Assembly: GCA_024408695.1 (NCBI GenBank)
Contig: JAKSUU010000070.1
Coordinates: 1 to 5,956 of the forward strand
From: Coriobacteriales bacterium
GTDB taxonomy: Bacteria > Actinomycetota > Coriobacteriia > Coriobacteriales > QAMH01
Length of the DNA: 5,956 nt
Direction of reading: 5' to 3'
A program made the translations under genes and the position numbers. Each line of letters opens with the position of its first letter. Position 1 is the first letter of the stretch. The notes below the pieces were generated by a model, which searched no databases, was not told the DNA's origin, and saw only the letters and a list, made by a program, of their open reading frames with translations. Below, in pieces: positions 1-5,529 of the stretch.

Positions 1-133
1 CCGGACCATAGCTGTTAGCACCATTAGTTCCCTTGAAAAATCCAAAGTAAATCGCAAAGAAGAAGTTTACAATAGGAACAAAGAACAGCACATACCACCA
101 GCCGCTTTTGTTAAGGTCATGAAGGCGTCTTAC
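1..133 (-). pseudogene. DUF805 family membrane protein, C-terminal fragment (cut at both ends)
   Basis: Reading the minus strand from about position 133 down to 2 gives an uninterrupted frame starting VRRLHDLNKSGWWYV, then a hydrophobic stretch (LFFVPIVNFFFAIYFGFF), then GTNGANSYGP. This matches the DUF805 signature seen in small inner-membrane proteins of the YhaH type: the RRLHD..KSGWW loop, one membrane helix, and a C-terminal G..G.N.YGP motif. The function of the family is not established. The N-terminal half, normally one or two more helices, is missing because the similarity stops abruptly at about 130 where the nuoE-like gene begins in the opposite direction. The last few residues lie beyond the window edge. 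Recognition of the family is firm for a short fragment. Whether it is a real broken gene or half of an artificial join cannot be told from the sequence. Confidence 0.75.
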
Positions 134-410
134 GCCAAAGGGTAAACATATTATCAAAGTTTGCAACGGTACTGCATGCCATATTCGTGGATCTATGAAT
201 TTGGTAACAGGTCTTAAGCGTGAACTTAACATTGACCCTGGTCAAACTACTGAAGATGGCGAGTTTTCTGTAGAACTTGTTAACTGCTTGGGCTCTTGTG
301 CTTTAGCTCCTGTTTTGTTAGTTGATGGAATTTATCACAACAAACTAAAGGTAGAAGATGTAAGTGGTATTATTGAACAATATTCAGGTAGCGATGGAGA
401 GGGGGCATAA
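126..410 (+). CDS. nuoE: NuoE/HydC-like thioredoxin-fold [2Fe-2S] subunit, 5' truncated
   Basis: This is the C-terminal part, about 94 codons of a usual 150-170, of the 24-kDa-type subunit of NADH dehydrogenases and NAD-linked hydrogenase or formate dehydrogenase complexes. It carries one [2Fe-2S] cluster in a thioredoxin-like fold and passes electrons to or from the FMN subunit. The frame is open from 123 after a stop at 120-122, and recognisable sequence begins at about 126: LTPKGKHIIKVCNGTACHIRGS. All four cluster cysteines are visible: VCNGTAC (162-164 and 177-179) and VNCLGSC (285-287 and 297-299). No start codon lies upstream of this conserved segment. The ATG at 195 falls inside the domain and would drop two ligands, so it is not the true start. 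The helical N-terminal domain is missing because of the junction with the DUF805 fragment. The stop is TAA, one base before the next gene. Confidence 0.88.
   Translation, partial: RLTPKGKHIIKVCNGTACHIRGSMNLVTGLKRELNIDPGQTTEDGEFSVELVNCLGSCALAPVLLVDGIYHNKLKVEDVSGIIEQYSGSDGEGA
396..405 (+). promoter_or_regulatory. Strong ribosome binding site for the NuoF-like gene
   Basis: GGAGAGGGGG lies six bases before the ATG at 412, inside the last codons of the nuoE-like gene. It decides the start: the frame is open further upstream, with a GTG at 364, but that region overlaps nuoE coding sequence and has no conserved counterpart. The product therefore begins MAKTEKLL. Confidence 0.75.
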
Positions 411-411
411 G

Positions 412-2211
412 ATGGCAAAGACAGAAAAATTACTCGTATGCTGCGGAACTGGTTGTATTGCAAATGGTGCATATGATGTAGCTGATGCCCTTGAGGCTGA
501 AATTAAATCTCGCGGACTCGATGTTAATGTAGAACTAAAAGTTGAACGCACTGGTTGTAGTGGTGAATGCGAAGCAGGTCCAATTGTACGCTTGATGCCA
601 CGTGATACAATGTATTACAAAGTTAAGCCAAAAGATGCTGCCGACATTATTGATTCACTTGAAGGTGAAGCAGTTCAGCGTTTGCTTTATCGCGAAGGTA
701 AAGGCAAAGATGCTAAGTATTTTGAGCATATGCAAGACAATCCTTTTTATGCAAAGCAACATAAAATTGTTTTAAAGGATGTAGGTGTAATCGACCCTCT
801 TAGTTTGGACGCTTATAAGGCTGTTGGTGGTTATGAAGGTCTTGAAAAAGCGCTTAAGATGACTCCAGACGAAATCATTACAGAAGTAGAAAAAAGTGGT
901 TTACGCGGTAAAGGTGGCGCTGGCTTTCCAACTGGTCGTAAATGGCGTACAGCTGCTGGTTATGATAACTTTCCAAAATACATTGTTTGTAATGGTGATG
1001 AGGGCGATCCTGGTGCATTTATGGATGGTTCTACTATGGAAGGTAGCCCACATGCAGTAATTGAAGGCATGATTATTGGTGCACTTGCCATTGGTGCAGA
1101 AACTGGCGTGCTATATATTCGCGACGAATATGCACTTGCTCGTGACCATATACAACATGCAATTGATGATGCTTATAAAGCTGGCATTTTAGGTGATAGC
1201 ATTATGGGTACAGACCACAAACTTGATCTTAGCATCGTTCGTGGTGGTGGTGCCTTTGTTTGTGGTGAATCCACTGCGCTTATGAATTCAATTGAAGGCA
1301 AGGTTGGCGAGCCTCGTCCTAAATATATCCGTAGTGTTCAAAGTGGCCTTTTTGAACAACCAACAGTTTTGAACAATGTAGAATCTTTAGCTTCTATCCC
1401 TACAATTTTGCGCCTTGGTGGCGATGAATATGCAAAGGTCGGTACCGAGAAATCTAAAGGTACCAAGGTATTCGCAATGGTAGGTAAGGTAAAACATACT
1501 GGTCTTGTTGAAGTTCCAATGGGAACAACTCTTCGAACACTAATATATGATATTGGTGGCGGAATCATTGGTGATCGACCATTTAAAGCAATCCAAACTG
1601 GTGGTCCATCTGGTGGTTGTATCCCAGAAGATTTACTTGACCTGCCTGTTGATTTCGATACTCTTAAAGAATATGGTGCCATGATGGGTTCAGGCGGTAT
1701 GATCGTTATGGACGACCGTTCCTGCATGGTTGAAGTTGCTCGTTATTACATCGACTTTTTGTGTGAAGAATCCTGCGGAAAGTGTACTCCATGTCGTGAA
1801 GGTTTGCGTCAAATGCGCGCCATTCTAACTGACATTTGCGAAGGGCGTGGCAAGGAAGGCGATATTGAACTTTTGGAGCGCCTTGGTCATACGTTAGAAG
1901 ACGCTTCCCTTTGTGCTCTTGGTCGCACGGCTCCAAATCCTGTTCTTACAACTATTAAGTTTTTCCGTGATGAATACGAAGCTCACATTAAAGAACATCG
2001 CTGTCCAGCTGGCGTTTGCGCTGCTCTTACAAGCTTTAAAATTGATGCAGACAAATGTACAGGATGCGGTTTATGTAGTCGTTCTTGTCCTACAGATGCA
2101 ATTAGCGGCGAGAAAAAAGAAGCCCATGTTATTGATACTTCAAAATGTATTGCATGTGGAAGTTGTCGTGAGGCTTGCAACTTCGACGCGATTATGACAG
2201 AAGGGAGATAA
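412..2211 (+). CDS. nuoF: NuoF/HydB/HndC-like NADH-binding FMN iron-sulfur subunit
   Basis: This 599-residue subunit oxidises NADH at FMN and passes electrons into iron-sulfur clusters; it is expected in a soluble cytoplasmic complex. Domains in order: an N-terminal thioredoxin-like [2Fe-2S] domain (about 5-85; Cys10 or 11, Cys15, Cys49, Cys53 in TGCSGECEAGP); the FMN/NADH domain with GLRGKGGAGFPTG (163-175) and NGDEGDPGAFMD (194-205); the glycine-rich GGGAFVCGESTAL stretch; an SLBB segment; the NuoF [4Fe-4S] site ESCGKCTPC (Cys455, 458, 461) with Cys501; and a C-terminal two-[4Fe-4S] ferredoxin (Cys549, 552, 555, 559 and Cys579, 582, 585, 589). Complex I NuoF lacks the two end domains, so this is the longer form found with [FeFe]-hydrogenases and NAD-linked formate dehydrogenases. 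Some relatives bifurcate electrons between NAD and ferredoxin; that cannot be decided here. It follows nuoE by one base and precedes the next subunit by two, so the three are surely co-transcribed. Confidence 0.95.
   Translation: MAKTEKLLVCCGTGCIANGAYDVADALEAEIKSRGLDVNVELKVERTGCSGECEAGPIVRLMPRDTMYYKVKPKDAADIIDSLEGEAVQRLLYREGKGKDAKYFEHMQDNPFYAKQHKIVLKDVGVIDPLSLDAYKAVGGYEGLEKALKMTPDEIITEVEKSGLRGKGGAGFPTGRKWRTAAGYDNFPKYIVCNGDEGDPGAFMDGSTMEGSPHAVIEGMIIGALAIGAETGVLYIRDEYALARDHIQHAIDDAYKAGILGDSIMGTDHKLDLSIVRGGGAFVCGESTALMNSIEGKVGEPRPKYIRSVQSGLFEQPTVLNNVESLASIPTILRLGGDEYAKVGTEKSKGTKVFAMVGKVKHTGLVEVPMGTTLRTLIYDIGGGIIGDRPFKAIQTGGPSGGCIPEDLLDLPVDFDTLKEYGAMMGSGGMIVMDDRSCMVEVARYYIDFLCEESCGKCTPCREGLRQMRAILTDICEGRGKEGDIELLERLGHTLEDASLCALGRTAPNPVLTTIKFFRDEYEAHIKEHRCPAGVCAALTSFKIDADKCTGCGLCSRSCPTDAISGEKKEAHVIDTSKCIACGSCREACNFDAIMTEGR
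2201..2207 (+). promoter_or_regulatory. Ribosome binding site for the NuoG-like gene
   Basis: AAGGGAG ends six bases before the ATG at 2214 and lies within the last codons of the NuoF-like gene. It supports the start at 2214 (MAKTYEIT) over the longer open frame that begins at 2175 inside the upstream gene. Confidence 0.7.
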
Positions 2212-2213
2212 TC

Positions 2214-2978
2214 ATGGCTAAAACATATGAAATTACAATTGATGGTAAAAAATGTACATGTGAACACGGCGAATATATTTGGGATGTAGCTCATCGCAAT
2301 GGTATCAAAATTCCTGCTCTTTGCCGTCATGATGCATTTGGTGATCATCGTGCTTGCTGCCGAATCTGTTTAGTAGAAGTTGAGATTAAAGGACGTCGCA
2401 AGGTTGTTACTTCTTGCGTTTATCCTATTGAATGCGAATGCGATATTTATACAAAAAGCGAAAAAGTTTTGGAAGAACGCAGTGTTGTTATGGCATTACT
2501 AGCTGCTCGCTCTCCAGAATCTGAAAAAATCCAAGGCATGGCGAAACGCATGGAGGCCGACACAGGTTTTGAGCGTTTAATTAAACTTGACAACGAAAAA
2601 TGCATTCTTTGTGGTCTTTGTGTTCAAGCATGTAATGCTCTTGGCACTGGTGCAATTAGTACTGTTAATCGTGGTACAGACAAAGAAGTATCCACTCCAT
2701 ATGATAAAGAAAACATCTCTTGTATTGGGTGCTTGAGCTGTGCAAATGTTTGTCCTACTGGCTCTATTGCCTTTGAAGAAGATGCTGAAAGTCGCACAAT
2801 TTGGAACAAGAAATTTGAGCTTGTTAAATGCGAAAAGTGTGGCGAAGTTATAGGCACAAAAGAGTCTTACGAATTTGCTAAAAAAGATGCAAAGGATGAC
2901 AACGACGCGCTAGTTTGCGATGCTTGCAAAAAGAAAGCAATCGCAGATGAACTTGCTGCAACCTACCGCCTCGCTTAA
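2214..2978 (+). CDS. NuoG/HoxU-like iron-sulfur subunit ([2Fe-2S] plus two [4Fe-4S]) with CxxC pair at the C-terminus
   Basis: This 254-residue electron-transfer protein is the third subunit of the NADH-oxidising module. Residues 1-75 are a [2Fe-2S] ferredoxin-like domain (IPALCRHD with Cys37, then Cys49 and Cys52 in CRICLVEV, then Cys68). A helical linker follows (about 83-120), then two [4Fe-4S] sites: Cys130, 133, 136, 140 and Cys170, 173, 176, 180 (CIGCLSCANVCPTGSI). The His-plus-three-Cys cluster that usually follows the [2Fe-2S] domain in NuoG and HydA is not visible; the linker reads ALLAARSPESEK. There is no H-cluster hydrogenase domain and no molybdopterin domain, so the protein wires electrons to a separate catalytic subunit, most plausibly a formate dehydrogenase or hydrogenase (inference). 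The tail (201-240) has CEKC (206, 209) and CDAC (235, 238), a likely zinc or rubredoxin-like site. The subunit name varies between databases. Confidence 0.9.
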   Translation: MAKTYEITIDGKKCTCEHGEYIWDVAHRNGIKIPALCRHDAFGDHRACCRICLVEVEIKGRRKVVTSCVYPIECECDIYTKSEKVLEERSVVMALLAARSPESEKIQGMAKRMEADTGFERLIKLDNEKCILCGLCVQACNALGTGAISTVNRGTDKEVSTPYDKENISCIGCLSCANVCPTGSIAFEEDAESRTIWNKKFELVKCEKCGEVIGTKESYEFAKKDAKDDNDALVCDACKKKAIADELAATYRLA

Positions 2979-2982
2979 ACTT

Positions 2983-3067
2983 TCGTTCCTCGCAAGTCTT
3001 GTGTTCCACTTTTTTCGTTCCAGGAGTTTTCACCTCGTTTCTCGCAAGTCTTGTGTTCCACTTTTTT
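2983..3067. repeat. Two-copy direct repeat, 33 bp with one mismatch, period 52
   Basis: Positions 2983-3015 and 3035-3067 are the same except for one base (C at 2988, T at 3040). The inner 27 bases are identical (2989-3015 and 3041-3067, beginning CTCGCAAGTCTTGTG and ending in six T). The copies are 52 bases apart, not a multiple of three. They lie just after the stop of the NuoG-like gene, in DNA that does not read like its neighbours. Only two copies are present, so this is not a CRISPR array. The function is unknown; it could be a genome-wide intergenic repeat, a local duplication or a regulatory element. Confidence 0.9.
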
Positions 3068-3112
3068 GTGCATGGGTCGTTAGGCTCGCCGTTTCTGTAA
3101 GAGACAATTTAG

Positions 3113-3118
3113 TATAAT
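3113..3118 (+). promoter_or_regulatory. Possible -10 element for the ThiF-like gene
   Basis: A perfect TATAAT lies 17 bases before the ATG at 3135. No convincing -35 box is seen at the usual spacing; 3090-3096 reads CGTTTCT. If used, transcription would start about ten bases before the ATG, giving a very short leader without a Shine-Dalgarno sequence, which agrees with the absence of one there. The support is a single hexamer in AT-rich DNA. Confidence 0.35.
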
Positions 3119-3134
3119 TTTATGTTAAAAAAAT

Positions 3135-3821
3135 ATGCATTTAGATAAACGCTACATTAGAAATATACAGGCACTCTCCGAAGAGGAGAGTGCCTCTTTA
3201 TTTGACAAAACCGTTGCTGTTGCAGGTTGTGGTGGCTTAGGTGGCTATGTAATCGAAAACCTTGCGCGCATGGGTGTAGGTACAATAATCGCCATCGATA
3301 GCGATGTCTTTGAAGAATCAAATCTTAACAGACAATTATTTTCAACCGAGAATAATCTTGGTCAGCCAAAAGCTCTCGCTGCGCAAGAACGCATTTCTCA
3401 AGTAAATTCCAACGTAAAAATCATCCCAAAAATCGCAGAACTTGGAGAAGAAAATGCTGCGGAACTTATCAATGGCGCAGATTGTGTAGTTGATTGCCTT
3501 GACAATATGATGGCCCGTTTTTGGCTTGCTCACATTTGTCAAACATAGCAACTTCCGCTCATGTATGGCGCAATCGCTGGTTGGTTTGGCCAAGTAAGTA
3601 CAGTTTTTCCAGGGGACGTTGGTTTTGTAAACATTTATGGCTCTACAAAAAGCGATGGAGCAAAAGACCAGGGTAATCTTCCATTTACCGCTAGCTGCGT
3701 CGCATCTCACATGAGCGCTGAAGTAATCAAAGTTCTCTTAAACAAGCAAGATCTTCTTCGCAATCGATTGCTTATGGTAGACATGCAGTATGGGTCCTGC
3801 GAAGTGATTGAACTTAGCTAG
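3135..3821 (+). pseudogene. ThiF/MoeB/HesA-family E1-like adenylyltransferase with an in-frame amber codon
   Basis: The frame reads as one protein of 228 codons, but codon 138 (3546-3548) is TAG. Sequence on both sides is in the same frame and belongs to the same family, so this is a nonsense change and not a frameshift. Before the stop come the ATP-binding loop GCGGLGG (31-37), Asp55 and Asp57 in IDSDVFEESNLNRQL (Asn65, Arg66), Lys79, and the conserved DCLDN (Asp123). After it come PLMYGAIAGWFGQVS, GNLPFTASCVASHMSAEVIK and a normal C-terminus. Family members adenylate the C-terminal glycine of small sulfur-carrier proteins such as ThiS or MoaD, or act on tRNA. The paired CxxC zinc site of MoeB is not seen; one Cys lies in TASCVAS. 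If TAG stops translation, the product ends at residue 137, without the second half of the fold. A sequencing error, a real pseudogene or suppression are all possible. The terminal stop is also TAG. The neighbouring electron module hints at Mo/W cofactor work, but this is inference. Confidence 0.85.
3169..3195 (+). other. Perfect 11-bp hairpin followed by a T-rich run, inside the ThiF-like coding start
   Basis: AGGCACTCTCC (3169-3179), loop GAAGA, GGAGAGTGCCT (3185-3195), then CTTTATTT. This has the form of an intrinsic terminator or attenuator hairpin. It lies in codons 12-21 of the ThiF-like gene, which encode the QALSEEESA stretch expected in the family, so it overlaps real coding sequence. 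It might fold in the mRNA near the start codon or stop read-through from the upstream operon. Confidence 0.6.
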
Positions 3822-3837
3822 TTAGCTAATTAGCAAT
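3814..3837. repeat. Three degenerate 8-bp tandem repeats over the ThiF-like stop codon
   Basis: The sequence reads TTAGCTAG, TTAGCTAA, TTAGCAAT in succession, and 3825-3834 (GCTAATTAGC) is a perfect 10-bp palindrome. The array spans the gene's own stop and places further stops in the same frame soon after it (TAG, then TAA). No function is evident. Confidence 0.5.
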
Positions 3838-4035
3838 AATCTTTCATCATCAATTACCAATCCTATTCATAAATTATTAAATTTGCATCAAAATTGATTA
3901 AATATTTTGTATTCGTTGAAGTTTCGTATATTAGACAATGTCAACCTAGGGCATTATTTGAAATAGTTTTTTCAAAAGTTATATAAATAATTTCTTATAT
4001 AATAATGTGTTATATATACAATTTTCGCATTTTAC

Positions 4036-4059
4036 GAGTTCAAATAAGGATTTCAACTC
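4036..4059. other. Imperfect 10-bp inverted repeat (weak terminator or operator)
   Basis: GAGTTCAAAT (4036-4045), loop AAGG, ATTTCAACTC (4050-4059): nine of ten pairs match, with a single C-C mismatch. TAATTTT follows on the plus strand. The stem is AT-rich, so it would be a weak terminator for the ThiF-like gene about 215 bases upstream. Confidence 0.35.
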
Positions 4060-4069
4060 TAATTTTAAC

Positions 4070-4091
4070 CCAATTTACGACCAATTTACGA
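4070..4091. repeat. Perfect 11-bp tandem duplication
   Basis: CCAATTTACGA occurs twice back to back (4070-4080, 4081-4091). A related string (CATTTTACGAG) lies at 4029-4037. No function is apparent. Confidence 0.75.
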
Positions 4092-4110
4092 CAAAATAAA
4101 GAAGGTATGC

Positions 4111-4134
4111 TTACTCAAACCGTTGGTTAAGTAA
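4111..4134. terminator. Possible weak hairpin downstream of the MORN gene
   Basis: TTACT (4111-4115) pairs with AGTAA (4130-4134), and AACC (4118-4121) pairs with GGTT (4125-4128) around a three-base loop, with a small uneven internal bulge. It lies 57 bases beyond the MORN gene's stop on the minus strand and has no adjoining long U-tract. This is weak support for a terminator. Confidence 0.2.
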
Positions 4135-4190
4135 ATTTCGAATATTAGATGGTAAATAATTTTTGTAAAAATTTTTCATATTATTTTATA

Positions 4191-5267
4191 TTACCCCAAA
4201 AAGCTATCATCTTGCCATTTGCCACTTTGTGTATAGCCACTTGCATACTCAAAAGTTCCTTGACCAGTTCGCCTATCTGCATAAAATTCACCAATATAAG
4301 TACCATAGTAAGATCCATTCTCATTCATATAAGTATGGATGCCACTTCCTTGTTTAAGTCCTTCAAACCAATCGCCATCATAAGTTGAACCATCCTTATA
4401 AGTAATTTTACCTTTACCGTGCCTTAAGCCATTTTTCCATTCACCAGAATAATCCCAGCCACTTGCATCTTTATGAGTTCCTTGTCCATTTTCTAGATTA
4501 TTATGCCATGCACCTGTATAAGTTGAACCGTCTGCATAAGTGTAAATGCCTTCTCCCTCGCGCAGTCCATTTTGCCATTGACCATCATAAACCCAACCTT
4601 CACAACTCTTTAAAGTTCCTTTGCCTTGAAATTTATCAGCTACTAAATCACCAGTATAAGCCGAACCATCCGCATAAGTATAAGTACCTTTACCTTCTTT
4701 ATAACCATTTATCCAGTCGCCATCGTAAGACCATAAAGAACAATCTGAATATTTACCTTTACCATTTTGTTTATTATCTTTAAATTCACCGTTATATAAC
4801 GAACCATCAGCGTAAATATAAACACCCTGACCATTAAACTGGTCGTTTTTAAAATCTCCATTATACGAATCGCCATTTATTTTTGTAAGCTGTCCACTCC
4901 CTTCACGTTTGCCACGCACCCAGTCCCCTTCATAAAAACTACCATCTGCATAATTAATTTTACCCTCACCGTCATAATAACCATTAACAAAATAGCCAGT
5001 ATATACATCGCCATTACTTGCCTCAACATTTTCATAATAGCCATTGCGAGAAGGGTCAAATGAAGAATCTAACATTGCGGGCATTAAATTGCTAAATAGA
5101 AACAGGAAAACAAACGCTAAGGCAAGACCAACTGACACAATGGAGCTAAAGATAAATACACTTTTTAACTTATTATATTTATTGCTTTTTATAATGCAAA
5201 TAAATACTATCAGACTTATAATGGCAACAACTAATAAAACAATTACTAAAATTAACATTGTGTTCAT
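4191..5267 (-). CDS. Membrane-anchored MORN-repeat protein
   Basis: This is a 358-residue protein. Two strongly hydrophobic helices (about 4-26 and 36-60) are joined by a short lysine-rich loop (Lys27, 30, 33, 35). By the positive-inside rule the loop is cytoplasmic, so the C-terminal domain should lie outside the membrane. From about residue 88 to the end there are 11-12 MORN repeats of about 23 residues with the pattern Y.GdW..G...G.G, for example YEGDWVRGKREGSG and YSGEWKNGLRHGKG. MORN repeats form an elongated beta-sheet strip. In eukaryotes they bind lipids or proteins; in bacteria the role is mostly unknown and no catalytic domain is present here. Repeats 3-9 alternate between YADGS-type and (C/S)xxW-type ends, giving a two-repeat, 46-residue unit. 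The start at 5267 has no strong ribosome site; the ATG at codon 4 is a possible alternative. The gene converges with the ThiF-like gene and has no close operon partner. Confidence 0.92.
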   Translation of the reverse strand: MNTMLILVIVLLVVAIISLIVFICIIKSNKYNKLKSVFIFSSIVSVGLALAFVFLFLFSNLMPAMLDSSFDPSRNGYYENVEASNGDVYTGYFVNGYYDGEGKINYADGSFYEGDWVRGKREGSGQLTKINGDSYNGDFKNDQFNGQGVYIYADGSLYNGEFKDNKQNGKGKYSDCSLWSYDGDWINGYKEGKGTYTYADGSAYTGDLVADKFQGKGTLKSCEGWVYDGQWQNGLREGEGIYTYADGSTYTGAWHNNLENGQGTHKDASGWDYSGEWKNGLRHGKGKITYKDGSTYDGDWFEGLKQGSGIHTYMNENGSYYGTYIGEFYADRRTGQGTFEYASGYTQSGKWQDDSFLG

Positions 5268-5285
5268 TTTATACCAGAACCTATG

Positions 5286-5301
5286 TATAATATAATATAA
5301 T
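5286..5301. repeat. (TATAA)3 short tandem repeat upstream of the MORN gene
   Basis: Three TATAA units followed by T lie 19-34 bases before the MORN start on the minus strand. The tract gives several overlapping -10-like hexamers on both strands, so it probably lies within the MORN promoter, but no -35 box at a proper spacing is visible. Confidence 0.4.
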
Positions 5302-5359
5302 CACAATAAATTCATTGAAATTATTCTCGCTGAACAAAAAAGTTTTACTTTGCCTACTT

Positions 5360-5524
5360 TCATACTTTGTCTGAATGAAATTTAATTAAATTCATAACAA
5401 TGTTTTTCACTATGTTTTGCGAAAATTGTTCGTATAAACCTATTCTTGCTAATATATCTTTTGTAAGAAAATCAAATAAATTATTTACTAGTAAACATTT
5501 ACACTCATCCTTATTTTTAGTATT
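5360..5524 (-). other. Start-less small reading frame, possible gene remnant
   Basis: A minus-strand frame of 54 sense codons is open from 5524 to the TGA at 5360-5362. It reads like protein (KDECKCLLVNNLFDFLTK, then RIGLYEQFSQNIVKNIVMN), but it has no ATG near its beginning; GTG and ATG codons occur only late. It may be the tail of a decayed or frameshifted gene. Together with the 17-codon frame just upstream in another register it could have been one small protein. I do not recognise it, and chance is a real alternative in DNA this AT-rich. Confidence 0.25.
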
Positions 5525-5529
5525 TTATG

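Larger units (their letters stand above)
3822..4190. other. AT-rich intergenic region between convergent genes
   Basis: The ThiF-like gene (plus) and the MORN gene (minus) both end here, so the region should contain their terminators. No persuasive gene is seen on either strand. It holds a degenerate short repeat at the left edge, an imperfect inverted repeat at 4036-4059, an 11-bp tandem duplication at 4070-4091 and an imperfect hairpin at 4111-4134. None of the hairpins is GC-rich. Confidence 0.6.

Noticed and set aside
195..410. A short independent 71-residue gene starting at ATG 195
   Set aside because: The nuoE-family sequence with two cluster cysteines continues upstream of this ATG in the same frame, so it is an internal methionine.
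1338..1936. Long antisense open frames inside the NuoF-like gene
   Set aside because: They are opposite a highly conserved coding sequence and their peptides have no recognisable domain. They are a by-product of its codon use.
2149..2180. Asn in place of Pro after the fourth cysteine of the last NuoF ferredoxin motif
   Set aside because: The second motif in this C-terminal domain varies at that position in the family, and all cluster cysteines are intact.
2983..3067. CRISPR-like direct repeats
   Set aside because: There are only two copies separated by about 19 bases, with no further repeats, leader or cas genes. The spacing is too short for typical spacers.
3091..3105. Six-bp hairpin GTTTCT-GTA-AGAGAC as the terminator of the upstream operon
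   Set aside because: The stem is short with one G-U pair and is not followed by a U-tract. It overlaps the spot where a -35 box would be sought.
2920..3117. Plus-strand frame overlapping the end of the NuoG-like gene and the repeat spacer
   Set aside because: It overlaps a well-supported gene in another register and covers a non-codon-period repeat. The peptide shows no family features.
3546..3548. TAG as a reassigned or pyrrolysine codon
   Set aside because: The same gene ends in TAG, as does the membrane protein at 5567, so TAG works as a stop here. Pyrrolysine is tied to methylamine methyltransferases, which are absent.
4463..4783. Plus-strand frames opposite the MORN gene
   Set aside because: They mirror the repetitive MORN codons and have no independent protein features.
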